This document shows, in pieces, positions 1 to 9,524 of a stretch of DNA of 64,000 bases. The DNA is from a bacterium (GTDB lineage: Bacteria; Vulcanimicrobiota; JABDET01). The position numbers and the translations under genes were made by a program. The stretch spans positions 19,634 through 83,633 of the forward strand of contig JAJYZB010000004.1 of the NCBI GenBank assembly GCA_021800275.1, read 5' to 3'. The notes beneath the pieces are model-generated. The model was not told the origin of the DNA and searched no databases. It worked only from the letters and a program-made list of their open reading frames with translations. Positions within the stretch are counted from its first letter, which is position 1. Each line of letters starts with the position of its first letter.

Positions 1-621
1 AACTCCAATCGTATTGTCAAAATCCTGATGAGCCCCATTAACTCCTGTATCCATAATTCCAATGACAACTGACGGATCTCCTGTATCCCCTGCAGCACCT
101 CCTGACCAGACAGAAGTGGCTTGAACAGCTTTTGGTCCCCATTGATATTGAGTGTACCCGGAACCACAGGGATAAGGAGCAGAACAAGAAGTTAAATAGC
201 GGTACCAGTTCGGCTCAGCATGAACGATATCTGGATTAGTTTTCAACTGTTTAATGGTTTGAACAATCGAAGCATTAGAAGGGATCTGCAGGGTTGCCAG
301 TTGATTCATCCCAATGGAGAAAGTGCGAACCACAGTGGCTTTTACACTGGCTGCAATCGTATTCAGATTTACATTCTGATATTGAATAATAATCTGGTCA
401 GGAGCATGAGGAGCAAGCTGACTGTCAGAAGAAGGCAGTTGAGCAGGAGTTAGAGCCTGATCAGATTTTATAGGTCCCTGAGAAGAATTTACTCCGGATC
501 CTCCTAAATTAAAAGTATTAGTTCCTCCTGGAAGATTAAATCCTGAATTATTGGGAGAACATCCATAAAATGCTAACATAGGCAGTATAAAAAGTCCAAT
601 TCCTAAAAACAGCTTTTTCAT
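1..621 (-). CDS. Secreted subtilisin-like serine protease (S8), N-terminal part only
   Basis: I read 207 codons; the gene runs off the left edge of the window. The start at 621 has a strong AGGAGG site. Residues 1-21 form a lipoprotein-type signal peptide ending in FYGC. A Ser/Gln/Pro-rich linker follows. Residues ~75-140 look like an I9-type inhibitory propeptide (APDQIIIQYQN through DIVHAEPNW). The catalytic domain then begins, with the aspartate motif VVIGIMDTGVNGAHQDF near residues 187-203. The histidine and serine motifs must lie outside the window. The family cleaves proteins at the cell surface or outside the cell after removing its own propeptide. It follows the surface lipoprotein gene on the same strand, separated by about 67 bp. 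Family assignment is firm; substrate is unknown. Confidence 0.85.
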   Translation of the reverse strand, partial: MKKLFLGIGLFILPMLAFYGCSPNNSGFNLPGGTNTFNLGGSGVNSSQGPIKSDQALTPAQLPSSDSQLAPHAPDQIIIQYQNVNLNTIAASVKATVVRTFSIGMNQLATLQIPSNASIVQTIKQLKTNPDIVHAEPNWYRYLTSCSAPYPCGSGYTQYQWGPKAVQATSVWSGGAAGDTGDPSVVIGIMDTGVNGAHQDFDNTIGV

Positions 622-688
622 TATCTTTATTCCTCCTGTTCAACTCTTAGAGAGTCGAGATTCTCGCTCGCAAACCTCTCGCTTCGCA

Positions 689-2428
689 TCATGGTGTCAC
701 AAAGAAAAATGGTCCATTATCAGAGCCTGTTGACAAACTCTCTCCTCCTGTATAAGCTTCTCCATTGCCAACAGAAATCGCTAAATACTGTCCAGTAGTG
801 GAATCATACGATCCCAAAGCAGCAGCTTCAGCTAAATCCCACTGATAAATCACACCGCTTAAAAGAGGCACTGTACAGGGGTTTTGGTCTGTAGATGCTC
901 CAAATGCCGAATACGGAAAACTGATGTCTGCTCCTGAATTCGTAATCGAAACCCCTGAGGGTCCGCTGGCCTCAGATCCATTCTTGACAACTAAAATTGG
1001 ATTTCCGCCAACCAGTGTATTTCCACCGCATAAAGCCGTATTTGTAAAATTTAAAGTTTGACTGAGGATATAAGGGTCATATTCCTGTTCCTGTCCAACG
1101 GCTCCATCAGGATCATTCCATACCAGGGCAGGGCTTGTTGAAGAACTGGACATCACAGTTGGAGAGCTGCCGGAAACAGCAGGTCCCCCTGGAGAAACCA
1201 GGCTCACATGAAAAGCTGGCAGCACTGTAACTCCAGGAGAGGTTACTGATGAAATTTCCTGTCCTGAAGAATTATAGCCTGTTACTCGATAATAATACGT
1301 AACCCCTGGAGTCAGGGAAGGATCAAAATCCACAAAACAAGTTTGATCCGAAGTTCCACAGTTGTTTGTGCCAAAAGTAATGCCGCCGATATTGCCAAAA
1401 GGGCCCAGGAAGCTTGTACTTCGATAAATCGTATAGCCTGAAGGAGTGCTTCCGCCTGTTTGATTGATTCCGATTTCTACAGAGATAGAAGTATTCGGAG
1501 CTGTGCTGGAAGGCTTCACATTTTTCAAGTAAGACAAATTTATCTCTTTAGATCCTGGAAACTCTAAAATATTCGCATTTCCGCTTAAATGGAGTTTATT
1601 CCACAATACCTGACGATTAGTGGCAAGAGCCTGGAGATCCTCTCCAAAGGTCTGCGCCTGAATTGAAAGGCTGAAACTAGTGGTCGGAAGAGAACCTGTA
1701 ATAGAAGCATTAGTGACATTATAGTACATTATCGTCACATTGTGAGCTGTATCCTGAACCAGCACAGTCACAGGAATGCTGCCAGGAGGATACTGAGAAA
1801 AAATAACGACCTGGTTCATGCTGCTGGTGACAGAACTGATTCCAACTTTAGCCCCATTAATCCTCAAGAGAATCAAATTAATCGCATTAGTTCCTGTTCC
1901 TGTTTCAGCAGCAGAAATATTAAAAATCTGACTTCCTGAAACAGTAGAACCAGGCTGCGGTGTTGGAGAGTTCAACGTAATGGTAGGAGTCACGTTAAAT
2001 GGATTTGCTCCACTTGTTGTCCCGATCCCGCTCGACGGCATCAAAATTAAATTGGCATTACTCACAGCTGCAGTGCCTACACCTAAATTCTGAATGCGGG
2101 CGATTTGATAGCCCGATCCATCTTCAGCAATTAAATCATAAGTTCCAGGCTTAATGCCTGAGAAAGAATAAGCACCAGTGCTGTCCGTGGCAGCAGTTTG
2201 CCCGGTAGATGTTTGAGTGCTGGAATCATACAAAGTGACTGTAGCTCCTTGAACAGGGGGTCCCTGAACAGATTGAGAGACGTACCCCGAAACTGTCACT
2301 CCAGAGGGGGGGGTAGAACTTGATGGCAGGGTTCCCCCCATGGATCCTCCTCCTCCGCCGCATCCCGTTAGAAGAAAAGACCCGACTGCTGCCAGCAAAA
2401 GCAATTTATAAAAAGATCTATATTTCAA
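689..2428 (-). CDS. Surface lipoprotein with carboxypeptidase-regulatory-like and Ig/Fn3-like domains
   Basis: The open frame extends upstream, but the best start is TTG at 2428. It has an AGGAGG site about 6 bases away and overlaps the stop of the aldo/keto reductase gene (TTGA), so translation is probably coupled. From that start the protein has about 579 residues. It opens with a lipoprotein signal peptide (LLLLAAVGSFLLTGC), then a Gly/Ser linker. Next is a domain of the carboxypeptidase-regulatory/SpaA type (VSGYVSQ, ATVTLYD, AYSFSGIKPGTYDL) around residues 45-125. One or more Ig/cadherin-like segments follow, then an Fn3-like segment with YYYRVTGYNSSGQE around residue 380. No catalytic motif is visible. 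I infer an outer-membrane-anchored adhesion or structural protein; the role is unknown. Confidence 0.7.
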   Translation of the reverse strand: MKYRSFYKLLLLAAVGSFLLTGCGGGGGSMGGTLPSSSTPPSGVTVSGYVSQSVQGPPVQGATVTLYDSSTQTSTGQTAATDSTGAYSFSGIKPGTYDLIAEDGSGYQIARIQNLGVGTAAVSNANLILMPSSGIGTTSGANPFNVTPTITLNSPTPQPGSTVSGSQIFNISAAETGTGTNAINLILLRINGAKVGISSVTSSMNQVVIFSQYPPGSIPVTVLVQDTAHNVTIMYYNVTNASITGSLPTTSFSLSIQAQTFGEDLQALATNRQVLWNKLHLSGNANILEFPGSKEINLSYLKNVKPSSTAPNTSISVEIGINQTGGSTPSGYTIYRSTSFLGPFGNIGGITFGTNNCGTSDQTCFVDFDPSLTPGVTYYYRVTGYNSSGQEISSVTSPGVTVLPAFHVSLVSPGGPAVSGSSPTVMSSSSTSPALVWNDPDGAVGQEQEYDPYILSQTLNFTNTALCGGNTLVGGNPILVVKNGSEASGPSGVSITNSGADISFPYSAFGASTDQNPCTVPLLSGVIYQWDLAEAAALGSYDSTTGQYLAISVGNGEAYTGGESLSTGSDNGPFFFVTP

Positions 2429-3192
2429 CTTGACTCCTCCTCTATTTCTTTCAACACTTTCAAAGTCTTTTCTAAATCCTGTCGGGATACAATCCCCACG
2501 CAAACTCCATGAATAAAAGGTTTTGAAAGATTATAGTAAATGCTTTCTTTCACCCTATCACGCAGCAATCCTTCTCCCAGAGTTTTCATAACCAGAATCC
2601 CTTTCCCAGAGCGAAACCCTTTTTCAAGGGTTCGAGAATACCACTGAATACTCGCATCCATGTGAATTTCATACCGGTTAAAATTTGAAAAAATGACTTC
2701 TAACTCCGGATGTTCAACAGCCTTTTCTAAAACATGAATGTTATGGGTGCTGAGACCAACAGCTTTTATTTTACCTTCCTCTTTTGCCTGTTTCAAACCA
2801 GGAAGAACATCCTGAATCCGTTTTTCATACCCTTGCAGCGAATCCACAGAATGAAGAAAAAAAATATCCAGATACTTTGTTCCCAGATCAGCGAGAGATT
2901 GATTCAAAACTCTTAAAGCTTCTCGAGCTGTGCCCGCATAAGTTTTACTTGAGATGACCAGATTTTCTCTCTCTATGTTCCACATCCCTAATTTTAAATG
3001 AGAATAGGTCCGATAATCATCCGAAGTATCCCAAAAATTAATCCCATTCAAATAAGCATCCCGCAGTATCTCAGCATACAACTCGGGTTTAACTCTCGCC
3101 TGAATGCACTGATCCTTTTCATCTGAAGTCCCAGTCCCAATGAATAAACGAGGAATTTCAATCCCTGTCTTACCCAGAAGAATCCGCTGCAT
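2425..3192 (-). CDS. Aldo/keto reductase family oxidoreductase
   Basis: This 255-residue protein is a TIM-barrel NAD(P)H oxidoreductase of the aldo/keto reductase family. The catalytic tetrad is visible: Asp in FWDTSDDY, Tyr a few residues later (DDYRTY), Lys in ISSKTY and His in FFLHSVD. The N-terminus (LLGKTGIEIPRLFIGTGT) is typical of the subgroup that works on small carbonyls or sugars. At 255 residues it is shorter than the usual 280-330, mainly at the C-terminus, so the cofactor-binding tail may be reduced. It sits 25 bp after the purC-purE fusion on the same strand and overlaps the next lipoprotein start by four bases. It probably belongs to the long minus-strand transcription unit. 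Substrate cannot be inferred. Confidence 0.85.
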   Translation of the reverse strand: MQRILLGKTGIEIPRLFIGTGTSDEKDQCIQARVKPELYAEILRDAYLNGINFWDTSDDYRTYSHLKLGMWNIERENLVISSKTYAGTAREALRVLNQSLADLGTKYLDIFFLHSVDSLQGYEKRIQDVLPGLKQAKEEGKIKAVGLSTHNIHVLEKAVEHPELEVIFSNFNRYEIHMDASIQWYSRTLEKGFRSGKGILVMKTLGEGLLRDRVKESIYYNLSKPFIHGVCVGIVSRQDLEKTLKVLKEIEEESS

Positions 3193-3217
3193 TCAAGGTC
3201 TCAAAAGTTCAAAAAAT

Positions 3218-4432
3218 TCATGACTCACTCATTCGATATTTCAAAACTTTTATTTTCCCAAACAGCAGCGGAGAATGCAGAGCCAGAATTTTAGCGGCTG
3301 CAAGAGCAGCTGCTTCAGGATCTAAAATAGTAACACAGCCAAGACCTGAAGGCAAATAAAGAGAAGAAAAAATTTCTTCTCTTGCAAATCGCTCTGATAA
3401 AACAGGACAATTAATCACAGGATACGCCGTATTTCCTTCTGTCACTGGACCTAATCCATTGGATCTTCCAGCAGCAGCGATAAAAACAATGGGTTCACCA
3501 AGGCCTTCTGATTTTCGAATTTTATCGAATAGTTTAGAGGTTGTTTTATGAACTGAAGAAACAGTGATGTCATGCGGAATCTCTAATTGGGAAAGCATTT
3601 TAACCATAGGAGAGATAAAAGGTTCGTCGCTTTTTGAGCCTAGAAGAATCTCAACTTTTCCTTTAACATGGCTTGCAAATTTCTCCGTCATAAGAGCGAC
3701 TTCACGGTAGTTTGCTTCAATGGCTTGAAGGGCTTCCAGGGAAGATTTTGGCAGGTCTCGATAAACCTGTTTGTCCTTCATTTGAGATTTTTCGCCATGG
3801 GGCCAGATCCTCCAGGAATCATTATCAATCACATCAGACAAAATGAGATTTCCTTTTAAATCAAACCCGAACTCCACTTTCAGATCCACCAGAGCGACCT
3901 CCTGATCGGCCCATGCTTTCTCTAAAATCTCAAAAATCAAGCGGCACTGCTTCTGCATTTTTTCTAAATACTCCATGCTCAAAGGTTTCCCGTTTCTACT
4001 TGTTATCTTTTCATGGAGAACAGTAAAAGGTTCCATAAAGGGATCGTGTCTAGCGTCATCTTTCAAAAAAATTTCAACCAGCGGCGGGTTAAATCTCCAT
4101 TTGTCAGGAGTTCCTGGATGACGCTTCAAATAGGAACCAAAAGCCATTCTTCGAGCCACGACTTCAAGAGGAATCATATCACACTGCTTAGCAAGGAACG
4201 TTCTATCATCCAGCATTTTAATAAAATGAGATTCAATGCCGCAGCGATTCAAAAATGAAAAAACATGACTTGTGGTTAAATTAGCATGAACTCCTTTGTT
4301 AACAATTTCGTCCCTTTTTGCGCCATCTCCAGCAGTAATACTGTCTTTGCTCTGGACGAGAACGCATCCCGGTTCATCTGAACTCAGAATGATTTTAGTT
4401 TTTCCTTCTGCGAGCATTTCTTTGGTCGGCAT
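3218..4432 (-). CDS. purC-purE: PAICS-like fusion: SAICAR synthetase (PurC) + class II AIR carboxylase (PurE)
   Basis: I chose the ATG at 4432 (MPTKEMLAEGKTK), which has an AAGGAGGAG site and begins 19 bp after purH; a longer frame to 4519 would overlap purH. The 404-residue protein joins two purine enzymes. Residues ~1-245 are SAICAR synthetase (AEGKTKIIL, SKDSITAGDGAKRDEI, VIDNDSWRIWPHG, KDKQVYRDL). Residues ~258-404 are an AIR carboxylase with SVHKTTSK, AAAGRSNGLGPV, GNTAYPVINCP and LPSGLGCVTILDPE. Those last motifs belong to the animal-type (class II) PurE, which uses CO2 directly; bacterial class I PurE instead has SAHRTP-type motifs. Domain order and motifs match animal PAICS from recalled family knowledge. 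No separate purK is seen in the window. Confidence 0.93.
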   Translation of the reverse strand: MPTKEMLAEGKTKIILSSDEPGCVLVQSKDSITAGDGAKRDEIVNKGVHANLTTSHVFSFLNRCGIESHFIKMLDDRTFLAKQCDMIPLEVVARRMAFGSYLKRHPGTPDKWRFNPPLVEIFLKDDARHDPFMEPFTVLHEKITSRNGKPLSMEYLEKMQKQCRLIFEILEKAWADQEVALVDLKVEFGFDLKGNLILSDVIDNDSWRIWPHGEKSQMKDKQVYRDLPKSSLEALQAIEANYREVALMTEKFASHVKGKVEILLGSKSDEPFISPMVKMLSQLEIPHDITVSSVHKTTSKLFDKIRKSEGLGEPIVFIAAAGRSNGLGPVTEGNTAYPVINCPVLSERFAREEIFSSLYLPSGLGCVTILDPEAAALAAAKILALHSPLLFGKIKVLKYRMSES

Positions 4433-4451
4433 AAACTCCTCCTTAAAAAGA

Positions 4452-5993
4452 TCAATGTTTAAAAGATCTAACTCCTTTTGTGGTAACAAGAGCAATCTTA
4501 TATTTATCGCACAAATCAATGGTTTCTCTGTCCCTCACCGATCCTCCTGGATGCAGAATGGCAGCAGCTCCAGCTTGAATTAAAATTTCAGGTCCATCAG
4601 AAAAAGGAAAAAATCCATCAGATGCTGCACAAGAGCCTTTCGCTCTTTCTCCTGACTTTTTCACGGCTAATACGCAGGCATTTACTCGATCCTGCTGTCC
4701 AACGCCTGTTCCCACGATCTGAAAATTTTTAGCCAGCACAATACTGTTAGAACGGCATTCTTTCCCTATCTTCCAGGCGAAGAGCAGATCTTCCAGTTCC
4801 TGATCTGTTGGATGCTTTTTTGAAACAACTTCCAATTTCTCTTTCGTCAATTGCAACACGTCAGGATCTTGAATTAAAACTCCTCCACGTATTTGTTTGA
4901 ATTCCCTCTCACTGGAAAAACAAGGGGCAGAAAGAGAGGGATTCAGCAAAATTGTCAACTTTTTCTTTGCGCTTAAAATCTGAAGAGCTTTATCCTCAAT
5001 CTCAGGAGCTAAAAAAATCTCAATGAACTTTTTCTCGGCTGAAAATTTTTCAGCAATTCTGGTTGTTAATGGACGATTTAATCCGACAATTCCCCCAAAT
5101 GCAGCGACTGAGTCGCCTTCCCACGCCCTGTCAAAAGCCTGCTCAATCGTCTCTCCCATGGCTGCCCCGCATGGATTAGCGTGCTTGACAATGACACAGA
5201 CAGGCTGCTCTCCGCCAAGGGCGCACAAAAGTTTTAAAGCACTGTCTGCATCCAAATAATTATTAAAAGATAGAGGCTTCCCCGAAACTTTTAAAAAACT
5301 TCTGAGAGAAAGAGGCTCAGTCTTTTCACTCCAAAACACACTCCCCTTTTGATGAGGATTTTCCCCATATCTTAAAGTCTCTCCTCCATAAAAACTAAGG
5401 TTTAAAATCTCTTCATGCAGATGACTGTGAAAATAAATATCAATCATGGAATCATAACGATTTGTCATGGAAAAAGCTTTGGCTGCTAATTTCAGTCTCT
5501 CTTCATAAGTAATCTCTTTCTCGGAAAGAAGAGATTTTTGAACTTGAGGGTAATCTTCAGGATCGACCAGGACCAAAACGTGTTTAAAATTTTTAGCGGC
5601 TGCCCGAACCAGAGTTGGGCCGCCAATATCAATCTGTTCTATAACTTCCTGCAGCGGCAGCTCTTTTGAGACCGCTTCTAGAAAAGGATAAAAATTGCAC
5701 ACAACCAGATCAATGGGAGAAATTCCCAATTTTTCAGCTTCTGCCAGATGCTCAGGCTTATCTCGATCAAACAAAATCGCAGAGGCAGTCTGAAAGCTCA
5801 AAGTTTTCATCCTTCCCCCAAAAGCTTCTGGATTTCCGCTCATGGTTTCAATTTTCGCTGCGGGAATAGAGTGCCTCTCTAAAAATTGAGCGGTTCCTCC
5901 GGAAGCAGTCAGCTCCCATCCTGATGAGACAAGAGTCTGCGCTAACTCCTTCAAGCCCCTTTTTTCCGAAACACTTAAAAGAGCGCGTTTCAA
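4452..5993 (-). CDS. purH: Bifunctional AICAR formyltransferase / IMP cyclohydrolase
   Basis: This 513-residue protein carries out the last two steps of IMP synthesis. The N-terminal IMP cyclohydrolase (MGS-like) domain covers residues ~1-190, with KRALLSVSEK, TASGGTAQFL, GGRMKTL and NFYPF. The AICAR transformylase domain follows. Its catalytic Lys-His pair is in VKHANPCGAA near residue 265, and there is a late SDGFFPF segment. The C-terminus ends RSFKH, the usual end for the family. Length matches the family. It sits between the GT-C glycosyltransferase (31 bp upstream) and the purC-purE fusion (19 bp downstream), so three purine activities are likely co-expressed. Confidence 0.97.
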   Translation of the reverse strand: MKRALLSVSEKRGLKELAQTLVSSGWELTASGGTAQFLERHSIPAAKIETMSGNPEAFGGRMKTLSFQTASAILFDRDKPEHLAEAEKLGISPIDLVVCNFYPFLEAVSKELPLQEVIEQIDIGGPTLVRAAAKNFKHVLVLVDPEDYPQVQKSLLSEKEITYEERLKLAAKAFSMTNRYDSMIDIYFHSHLHEEILNLSFYGGETLRYGENPHQKGSVFWSEKTEPLSLRSFLKVSGKPLSFNNYLDADSALKLLCALGGEQPVCVIVKHANPCGAAMGETIEQAFDRAWEGDSVAAFGGIVGLNRPLTTRIAEKFSAEKKFIEIFLAPEIEDKALQILSAKKKLTILLNPSLSAPCFSSEREFKQIRGGVLIQDPDVLQLTKEKLEVVSKKHPTDQELEDLLFAWKIGKECRSNSIVLAKNFQIVGTGVGQQDRVNACVLAVKKSGERAKGSCAASDGFFPFSDGPEILIQAGAAAILHPGGSVRDRETIDLCDKYKIALVTTKGVRSFKH

Positions 5994-6024
5994 TAGAGTG
6001 CCTCCTCCTCTTTTGCGATAAACT

Positions 6025-7656
6025 CTAATTCCTGTTTGCCAATCCAGGGTTAAAATTGGTCAGGAGACACAAGGTCCTTTTTTCTCCTAAAATCCAATAC
6101 GGGTTCATTTTTTTCTTAAGTTTTATTAATTCTCCCTTTTCAATAAAACAGTAAGATTTTTCGTGACGCCATCTGAAAAGAAAGTTTTTCTGACGAGAAA
6201 TCGTTTTAATCGCTGTATTCCCGTAAAAAATTAAACTGGCTGTTCCAGCGACATGATAAGCCATAACTGGTTCAGGCATTTTTTGGCGATACAGGTAAAG
6301 CTTTTCGGCAAGAGGTTTCATCGGTTTATAGGATTCAGCAATCGGGCTGAAAGTAATATTTAAAGTCAGCCAGAAAACCGAAATAGATATGGCTAGTAAA
6401 CTAAACATGACTTTCTCTCGCTTAACCCATAAAGAAGCCAAAAGAGCAAGGAAAACTCCACCCGCAAGAATCATGACTATAGGCAAAAGGTGGCTCATAT
6501 ATCCTGAAAGTTCTCGAGGGAGAAGTTTTTTAAAAGCGAGAATTTCCAGTCCTCCCCAGAGGCCAGACACGACTGCTAAAGTCAAAAAAACGCCAAGGGC
6601 TTTTTCCCATCTCGAAAAAGACTGAAAAAAACGCGCAAGAAGCATGGCTAAAGGAGGGTAGAGAAAAAAGATATAATTCGGGAGCTTTGTTTGAACTAAA
6701 GTAAAGAAAATAAAAGTAGCAGAAACCCATACACTCAAAAAGAAAATCGAACGATTGGTGCGATTCTCCCAGGATTTCAAAAAAAGAGCCGGCAGGAAAC
6801 CACTCCAGGGGAGAAAACCAAATAAAAGGATCGGGATGTAATAATACCATGGTCCTGCCTGGTTTAAAACAGGAGTCAACACCCTTTCATAAGTGAAATA
6901 ATAAAAAACTTTATAAAGGAAAAGATTCCCATATTTTATTGATTCATAGGCAAACCAGGGAACAGAAATCACAAAATAAATTCCCAGACCTTCAAACCAT
7001 GGAATCTCTTTAGTCTTTTCTCGAACCTCTTTTTGCAGCAGAAAAAAGATCCCAAAAATAAAAATAGGATAAACCAGCCCAAAAACCCCTTTGGTTAAAG
7101 TTGCCAAAGAGGCGCAGAGAAAAAACAATCTCCACCATATTTTCTTTTTTTCTTCAAATCCTCTCCACGCAGTGTAAAAAGCAAGAGTCAAAAAACAAAG
7201 GAGCATGCTGTCCATGGTCGCCATTCTGCCTTGAACCAGATACTGGAGAGAAGTGGCTAAAATTACGGCGGCAAAAAATCCTGTTGTTCTATCCCAAAGA
7301 AAACTGGCGAACTCAAATACAGCCAAAAGTCCAAGAATAGAAAAAACAGCGGGAAAGAAACGAGCCGTAAATTCGCTAGCTCCAAAAAATTTAAACAAAA
7401 AAGCGGTGCACCACATGTAAAGAGGGGGATGACAGAACCAGGGATGATGATTAAACATTAATGTCATCCAATGGTTTTTTTCTTCCATTTCCTTGGCTAT
7501 TTCACTGTAGATGGCTTCATCGTTGTCCCACAAACTGGTGGACGCAATAGCCGTAAAAAACAAAAAAACTCCGGCTAAAATAAGAATCGGATAGTAAAAA
7601 ACACGGGATTTCTCCTGCTGGGATCGACTCTGAAAACGCTCGGACGGTTGACTCAT
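6025..7656 (-). CDS. GT-C membrane glycosyltransferase (ArnT/PMT family)
   Basis: The protein has 543 residues with about a dozen hydrophobic segments. A first transmembrane helix (~21-40) is followed by a periplasmic loop holding the family signature: DNDEAIYSEIAKEM, then HPWFCHPPLYMW near residues 70-85. The acidic DNDE site and HPPL match ArnT-like lipid-linked sugar transferases. They move sugars from polyprenyl-phosphate donors onto lipid A, glycans or proteins on the periplasmic side. A soluble C-terminal part of about 110 residues follows the last helix. The start ATG overlaps the stop of the pseudokinase gene (ATGA), so the two are translationally coupled. Acceptor is unknown; 4-amino-arabinose specificity is not claimed. 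Confidence 0.85.
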   Translation of the reverse strand: MSQPSERFQSRSQQEKSRVFYYPILILAGVFLFFTAIASTSLWDNDEAIYSEIAKEMEEKNHWMTLMFNHHPWFCHPPLYMWCTAFLFKFFGASEFTARFFPAVFSILGLLAVFEFASFLWDRTTGFFAAVILATSLQYLVQGRMATMDSMLLCFLTLAFYTAWRGFEEKKKIWWRLFFLCASLATLTKGVFGLVYPIFIFGIFFLLQKEVREKTKEIPWFEGLGIYFVISVPWFAYESIKYGNLFLYKVFYYFTYERVLTPVLNQAGPWYYYIPILLFGFLPWSGFLPALFLKSWENRTNRSIFFLSVWVSATFIFFTLVQTKLPNYIFFLYPPLAMLLARFFQSFSRWEKALGVFLTLAVVSGLWGGLEILAFKKLLPRELSGYMSHLLPIVMILAGGVFLALLASLWVKREKVMFSLLAISISVFWLTLNITFSPIAESYKPMKPLAEKLYLYRQKMPEPVMAYHVAGTASLIFYGNTAIKTISRQKNFLFRWRHEKSYCFIEKGELIKLKKKMNPYWILGEKRTLCLLTNFNPGLANRN

Positions 7657-9524
7657 GGCAGAGGCAGGATATAGGATAAATTTTTCCCGATTTTATTAAT
7701 CCTACTGACCAAATTTCCACTCCCCAGATTGAATAAAAACAAAGACCCTGTTTGACTCCCAACAAGAATTTCATTGTCACTGGACACAAAAGCCATGCTT
7801 TCCGGATGATCGACAGAAATGACTCCTTTTTTCGATAAAGAAGAAGCTCCATAAATTTCGACACGATCTCCTCCATAAGCAGCTACCAGAACCTCTTTTT
7901 TCAGCGAAATAAGAGTATAAGGTCCGCGAAAATCGAAAGAAATCGAATTGCCCAGAGAAAAATCAGAGGTGCTGTACGAGTTTAGAGTTCTCGCATGATT
8001 ATCCACAACAAAGAGCCATTTCCCGTCAGGGCTTAAAGCAATATGATTCGGAGTAGAGGACAGCGATAAAACAGCTTTCACAAGATATTTTTTCGCATTG
8101 ACCACAGTAATTGAATCAGAGCCAACATTAGCAATATACAACTCATCATTCTTGGGGTTATACACCACATCTTCTGGATCTTTCCCAACAGGAACAAGAA
8201 CTTCAGGAAAGACCTCGATTTTTTTCTGGCTGACTGTTCTCCTAACACTCAGAGATTCCAGCAAATTTCTCTGGGGGAGAGAGACAAAAAGCATCTCAGT
8301 TTTCTTGTCTTTTTTTACAGCCACCCCCCCAATCGCCTCCCCCAGAAAATATTGAAACAGCAGTTTATCATTTTCGGGATTGATGAAAACCAGAGAACCA
8401 CCGGAAGACGAGATTAAAACTCCCTTTTTTTTAAAAATGTCTTGAGCAGTTCCATTTCCACCCACCTTAGGAATCTCATCTGAGAGCTTAAATTTATTTA
8501 AATCAACCACATAAGTATTTTTAGCGCCTAAAATATAAGCGATCGGTCCGGTTTTCACGAATGGACCAAACTTGGATGAAGAATGGAACGCAAAATAAAT
8601 TCCACCAAGGACTGCAGCTAAAAGAACAGCATAATAAAGTTTTGGAAGTATCTTGACTTTTGCGCGGGAAATACGAGAAGAAAAATACAATCTCACGCGT
8701 GTTTTTACGGATGGTTTTGGAGGAGCCTCTGGAGCAGGGGGATATAATATTTTCGATAATTCATCTTGAATTTCAGACACACTGGAATATCTTTTGACCG
8801 GATCTTGCTGCAGACAGGTCTCGATCAATTGACAAAGTGAAGCTGAAATCTGAGGGTTGTCTTTCCTTATTGGCTGAATCGGGAGAGAAGGCTTCTTTTT
8901 CGTTAAAATATAATACAAACAAGCCCCAAAAGTGTAAATATCCCCTGATATTGAACCCTCTTCATTTTCTTTCAGCTCAGGGGCCGTAAAAGCAGAAGAA
9001 ACGTTATAAAATTTGCTGAAAATCAAATCCAAACCATATCCGCCAACCAGGATTTTCCCGTCCCTGTTGACAATAAAATACTGAGGACTCAAGTCTTTTA
9101 TGTAAAAAGGGGTAGGAAGTTCATGCAGATATTTGAGAGGTTCGCACATTTGGAGCGCCCATTCCAGCACCTGTTTTTCAGAAAGTGTCTTGGCCAGTTT
9201 AGCAATCGCTTCCATGGTAAGTCCATCAACAAATTCCATCACAAGATAACTGCGGTTCGCCTCTGAAAAAGAATCCAAAACTCGAATTAACTGCGGGTGT
9301 TGAAATCCTTTAATGATTTCAACTGTCTTGCTAAACTTTTCTTCTGCCTTTAACTTCTCGTTTGGCGCTGCTGGCAAAGGAAGGTATTCTCTGGCAGCCC
9401 AGGTTTTCTCTGTAACTCGAATATCATCCACCAGATAAACTGCGCCCAAAGAGCTTTCTGACAACAATCTTCGAACTCGGAAGCGGCTGTTCAATAAGCT
9501 GCCATTCGGTAAAGTCTGGGTCAT
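7653..9524 (-). CDS. Membrane-anchored pseudokinase with C-terminal YVTN-type beta-propeller
   Basis: The start is ATG at 9524 (a TTG one codon earlier is possible); both have only a weak AGGGG site. Residues ~10-265 have the serine/threonine kinase fold (YLVMEFVDGLTMEAI, GDIYTFGACLYYIL, CLQQDPVKRYSSVSEIQ). Key residues are missing. The glycine loop is degenerate (SESSLGAVY), the VAIK lysine is Arg45, and the catalytic-loop Asn is Tyr149. The DFG Asp is Gly162 (GGYG); only Asp144 remains. It is therefore probably catalytically dead. A transmembrane helix near residues 298-314 (YYAVLLAAVLGGIYFAF) precedes a propeller of ~300 residues with YVTN-like blades (DELYIANVGSDSITVV, KWLFVVDNHARTL). I infer a cytoplasmic pseudokinase coupled to an external sensor domain. 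Confidence 0.82.
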   Translation of the reverse strand: MTQTLPNGSLLNSRFRVRRLLSESSLGAVYLVDDIRVTEKTWAAREYLPLPAAPNEKLKAEEKFSKTVEIIKGFQHPQLIRVLDSFSEANRSYLVMEFVDGLTMEAIAKLAKTLSEKQVLEWALQMCEPLKYLHELPTPFYIKDLSPQYFIVNRDGKILVGGYGLDLIFSKFYNVSSAFTAPELKENEEGSISGDIYTFGACLYYILTKKKPSLPIQPIRKDNPQISASLCQLIETCLQQDPVKRYSSVSEIQDELSKILYPPAPEAPPKPSVKTRVRLYFSSRISRAKVKILPKLYYAVLLAAVLGGIYFAFHSSSKFGPFVKTGPIAYILGAKNTYVVDLNKFKLSDEIPKVGGNGTAQDIFKKKGVLISSSGGSLVFINPENDKLLFQYFLGEAIGGVAVKKDKKTEMLFVSLPQRNLLESLSVRRTVSQKKIEVFPEVLVPVGKDPEDVVYNPKNDELYIANVGSDSITVVNAKKYLVKAVLSLSSTPNHIALSPDGKWLFVVDNHARTLNSYSTSDFSLGNSISFDFRGPYTLISLKKEVLVAAYGGDRVEIYGASSLSKKGVISVDHPESMAFVSSDNEILVGSQTGSLFLFNLGSGNLVSRINKIGKNLSYILPLP

